Shown piece by piece: positions 61,567-64,000 of a stretch of 64,000 bases of DNA. The position numbers were made by a program, and so were the translations under genes. Positions within the stretch are counted from its first letter, which is position 1. Every line of letters begins with the position of its first letter. The notes below the pieces were generated by a model that searched no databases, had not been told where the DNA came from, and was given only the letters and a program-made list of their open reading frames with translations. The stretch is from Saccharibacillus sacchari DSM 19268 (GTDB taxonomy: Bacteria > Bacillota > Bacilli > Paenibacillales > Paenibacillaceae): the NCBI RefSeq assembly GCF_000585395.1, contig NZ_KK073875.1, forward strand, positions 1,573,774 through 1,637,773, read 5' to 3'.

Positions 61567-63285
61567 TCATACCTCTACCGCCGCTTTCGAAGCTTTCGAT
61601 TCGTTCTTTTTCGCAAAGTCGATCCGTACTTCCGTGCCTTCGCCTACTGTCGATTCGATGGACAAACTGCCTCCGTGCCGCTCCGCTATGCCTGAACAAA
61701 GCACCAACCCGAGCCCGGTTCCGGTTTTTTTCGTCGTGAAAAAGGGCTGCTTGATGCGTTCGAGCGTCTCTTCCGAAATGCCCGGACCGTTGTCTTTTAC
61801 CCGAAGCCGCAAACGGTCTTCCAATTCCTCGATCGCGATCACGAGTTCTCCCTTGTCGTCCATCGCTTCCAGCCCGTTGCGGGCCAGGTTCAACACGAGC
61901 TGCTTAATTTCTCCGGGGTGCATCGAGATTTCTTCGCCGTCCGCTCCGTCTTCGAACCGGATCGTCTGACCGCGAAGATTGGCATCCGCCTGAAGCAGCG
62001 GCCACAAATCTTCCACGACCGAACGCAGCGTGCGGCTTTCGTTCATCTGCTGTTTGGTTCGGGCCAACGCCAGAAAATCATCGATGATTCCGCCCGCCCG
62101 GTCAAGTTCTTCCAGCACGATTTTATAATAATGATCATATTCGTCCGGCGTTTTTTTCTGCAAAATTTGCAGATATCCGCGCACGACGGCCATCGGGTTG
62201 CGCACCTCGTGCGTGACGCCCGCGGCCATTTGCCCGATCAGGCTCAGACGGTTCATGTCTTCCAGCTCGGCTCTCATCCGTTCGACTTCCGTGACGTCGT
62301 AGATGCTGCATACCGCCCCGAACACTTCGCCTTGATCCGTATGCGCCGGGGAAAAATAAATGCTGAACTTCCGGCCGCCGAACTCCATCGTCTGCTCGGC
62401 CGTCCGGTTCTCGCGAATGCTCACGTCCAGCGCCTTCAAGAACAGGGGGTCCGCTTGCATGCCGATCGAGCTCATCAGCTCCGCAAAACTTTTGCCGGCA
62501 ACCATCTCGCGCGTAGCCGTCGGAACGCGGCTGCTGATCGCGCCGAAAGCCCGATCGTTCACGCCCGTTACGCGGCCCATGCGGTCCAGCGTTAGCGCGA
62601 AACCGGGAAGCGTCCGCATGAAGGCCTGAAGCTTCGTTTCTTCTTCGATGACGCGTTCGCGCATCGCGCCCGCCTGCTCGTTCAGAAGATTGCGATCCTG
62701 CGCGTCCCTGCGCGAATAAAGCAGCAGCAGACCGGCAGCGAGTCCTCCCAGCAGCTCGATCGCCACTCTCGACACGGCCGCCCAGCCGTTGCCTTCGGCG
62801 ACGGACTCTTGCATATGAAAAACGGCATGGGGAAAATACGCGACGAGCAGCCAACAGGTAAGGACGACTCTGCGCCGCCACGTTTGCATCCCAAGCATCC
62901 GCGAACGGCTCAACGCCAGCAGCAGAAGCGCCGCCGCTTCTATCCAGACATAAGGCAGTTCCCTCGATTCGGCAAAAAAGCTGCCCACCAACGCGTACAA
63001 GCCCACAAGCGGAAACACGCCTTTCGGCACGCCGTACAAAATCCCCATTCCGGTCGGCAGCAGCGCCAAATGACCGTCGATCCGCGTGCTTCCGGCATCC
63101 AGAAACCAACACATCAACAGCGATACCGAGCTCGCGCACGTGAAAGCGATGCCGACGGAGTCCCCTCCGTGCCTGACGAGCAGCCGATTCGCGCGCGTAC
63201 GGACAAAGCTTTCGAACGAAGGTACCAGCAAAACGGGAAGCGAAGCGAATAATACCTGGATGATGAATACTTTGAGCAGCTCCAC
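61567..63285 (-). CDS. Membrane sensor histidine kinase
   Basis: A 572-residue kinase. The N-terminal 190 residues hold five to six membrane segments of the 5TM-5TMR_LYT-like type; then a PAS domain (about 225-345), HisKA with the phospho-acceptor in MAAGVTHEVRNPMAVVRGYL, and HATPase_c (LVLNLARNGLEAM, VKDNGPGISEE, KKTGTGLGLVLCSGI). No receiver domain and no adjacent response regulator. The layout is like the sporulation/Kin kinases of Bacillales. Start is GTG after AAAGGAGG. Confidence 0.92.
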   Translation of the reverse strand: MELLKVFIIQVLFASLPVLLVPSFESFVRTRANRLLVRHGGDSVGIAFTCASSVSLLMCWFLDAGSTRIDGHLALLPTGMGILYGVPKGVFPLVGLYALVGSFFAESRELPYVWIEAAALLLLALSRSRMLGMQTWRRRVVLTCWLLVAYFPHAVFHMQESVAEGNGWAAVSRVAIELLGGLAAGLLLLYSRRDAQDRNLLNEQAGAMRERVIEEETKLQAFMRTLPGFALTLDRMGRVTGVNDRAFGAISSRVPTATREMVAGKSFAELMSSIGMQADPLFLKALDVSIRENRTAEQTMEFGGRKFSIYFSPAHTDQGEVFGAVCSIYDVTEVERMRAELEDMNRLSLIGQMAAGVTHEVRNPMAVVRGYLQILQKKTPDEYDHYYKIVLEELDRAGGIIDDFLALARTKQQMNESRTLRSVVEDLWPLLQADANLRGQTIRFEDGADGEEISMHPGEIKQLVLNLARNGLEAMDDKGELVIAIEELEDRLRLRVKDNGPGISEETLERIKQPFFTTKKTGTGLGLVLCSGIAERHGGSLSIESTVGEGTEVRIDFAKKNESKASKAAVEV

Positions 63286-63576
63286 TCTTACCGTACCTCC
63301 TTTTTGGCATGGGTGGCATTTAAAACACGCAACTGGTAACCCTGTTTATTTTTCCATATTAAAGAAAATTTCTCTCCTTCTGATTAAAACATACCCATTC
63401 TTCCGATACAATATATCCAGCAGGTTATCTCGAATTAATATTGGCATGAATAAAAAACGATCCGCAAACAATTCGCCGGAAACCACGATCTTGGGCGTGT
63501 TCACGTCTCGGTTTGTGCTACTATTTGTGCTACTATTAATGAAAGAAATCGATCAATGTGAAAAGGAAGATGCATC

Positions 63577-64000
63577 TTGGATTATGACGTAATCGTCGTG
63601 GGCGGCGGTTCGGCGGGACTTATGGCAGCGGTGGCGGCCGGCGAAGGCGGCGCTCGCGTGCTGCTTGTCGACAAAGGAGACAAGTTGGGGCGCAAGCTCG
63701 GCATTTCGGGCGGCGGACGCTGCAACGTGACCAACAACAAAGAATTCGACGACCTCATCAAATGGATTCCCGGCAACGGCCGGTTTTTGTACAGCGCGCT
63801 GTCGCAGTTCGGCAGTCGCGATATTATCGCTTTTTTCGAAGGTTTGGGCATTGCGCTCAAGGAAGAAGACAACGGACGCATGTTCCCGGTGAGCGATCGG
63901 GCCAAAACGGTGGTCGATGCACTGGTCGGACGGGTGCGTTCGCTCGGCGTCGAAGTGCGGATCAATACGCCGGCGGAACGCCTTTTATATGCAGGGGGTC
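63577..64000 (+). CDS. BaiN/HI0933-family flavoprotein, N-terminal part
   Basis: Open to the right edge, 141 residues visible. The start is TTG 63577, eight bases after AAAAGGAAG. The Rossmann FAD motif [20 protein letters not shown] is followed by the family signature [18 protein letters not shown] and [10 protein letters not shown]. Related proteins (YtfP/YhiN) are NAD(P)/FAD-dependent oxidoreductases of uncertain substrate. A minor ATG at 63570 is out of frame. Full length is normally about 420 residues, so about two thirds is missing. Confidence 0.9.
   Translation, partial: MDYDVIVVGGGSAGLMAAVAAGEGGARVLLVDKGDKLGRKLGISGGGRCNVTNNKEFDDLIKWIPGNGRFLYSALSQFGSRDIIAFFEGLGIALKEEDNGRMFPVSDRAKTVVDALVGRVRSLGVEVRINTPAERLLYAGG

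Overview
The window looks like chromosomal DNA of a low-to-mid GC endospore-former relative in the Paenibacillaceae (Paenibacillus or Saccharibacillus-like). The evidence is the 5' part of a Firmicutes-type 16S rRNA at the left edge, strong AGGAGG-type ribosome binding sites, frequent TTG/GTG starts, an SLH-domain surface protein, LCP and YneF proteins, BrxA, LipL and a YvbH-like protein. The genus is inferred from these features only. Most genes are housekeeping and intact.

Layout. 1-850: start of a minus-strand rrn operon with leader and two promoters. 1150-2889: purine permease under a guanine-type riboswitch. 3042-5416: small operon of hypothetical proteins. 5666-10695: LacI regulator followed by a complete sulfate ABC importer. 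10835-13123: MFS exporter, SMI1/KNR4 protein and a broken LysE exporter. 13351-14733: a strikingly AT-rich AlbA/Schlafen-type gene, probably acquired. 15045-24823: guaA, DedA, bcp, an ABC-2 exporter, an LCP protein and hemL. 25043-35740: SLH/TIG surface protein, AAA ATPase plus TPR membrane protein, hybrid histidine kinase, SGNH hydrolase, inositol-phosphatase family protein and ddl. 35993-46341: aconitase, two GNAT enzymes, a phosphoesterase, an iron/phosphonate-type ABC importer and its divergent LysR regulator. 46532-47106: an orphan type I-C CRISPR array with a fold-back end. 47735-64000: IclR regulator, hydrolase, LipL, folE, YneF, a QueG-Ogt fusion, sodA, mutY-acpS, nadE, brxA, a membrane histidine kinase and the start of a flavoprotein.

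The more unusual content is mostly non-coding. Seven copies of a long imperfect hairpin repeat (about 100-190 bp, both orientations) sit between genes at 14.8, 18.8, 19.3, 40.0, 47.5, 48.8 and 59.8 kb. Two 164-bp MITE-like elements with matching terminal inverted repeats lie in opposite orientation at 27.8 and 32.8 kb, the first exactly at the stop codon of the AAA ATPase gene. A four-unit inverted array of about 50-bp units containing TAACGGATCG follows the CRISPR array. The most interesting protein is a single 658-residue reading frame joining epoxyqueuosine reductase (tRNA modification) to an O6-alkylguanine-DNA methyltransferase.

Functional links: QueG-Ogt, mutY, sodA, bcp and brxA cover nucleic-acid and oxidative damage repair; folE supplies the GTP-derived precursor of queuosine and folate; guaA and the riboswitch-controlled permease handle guanine nucleotides; the two ABC importers serve sulfate and an iron/phosphonate-like solute.
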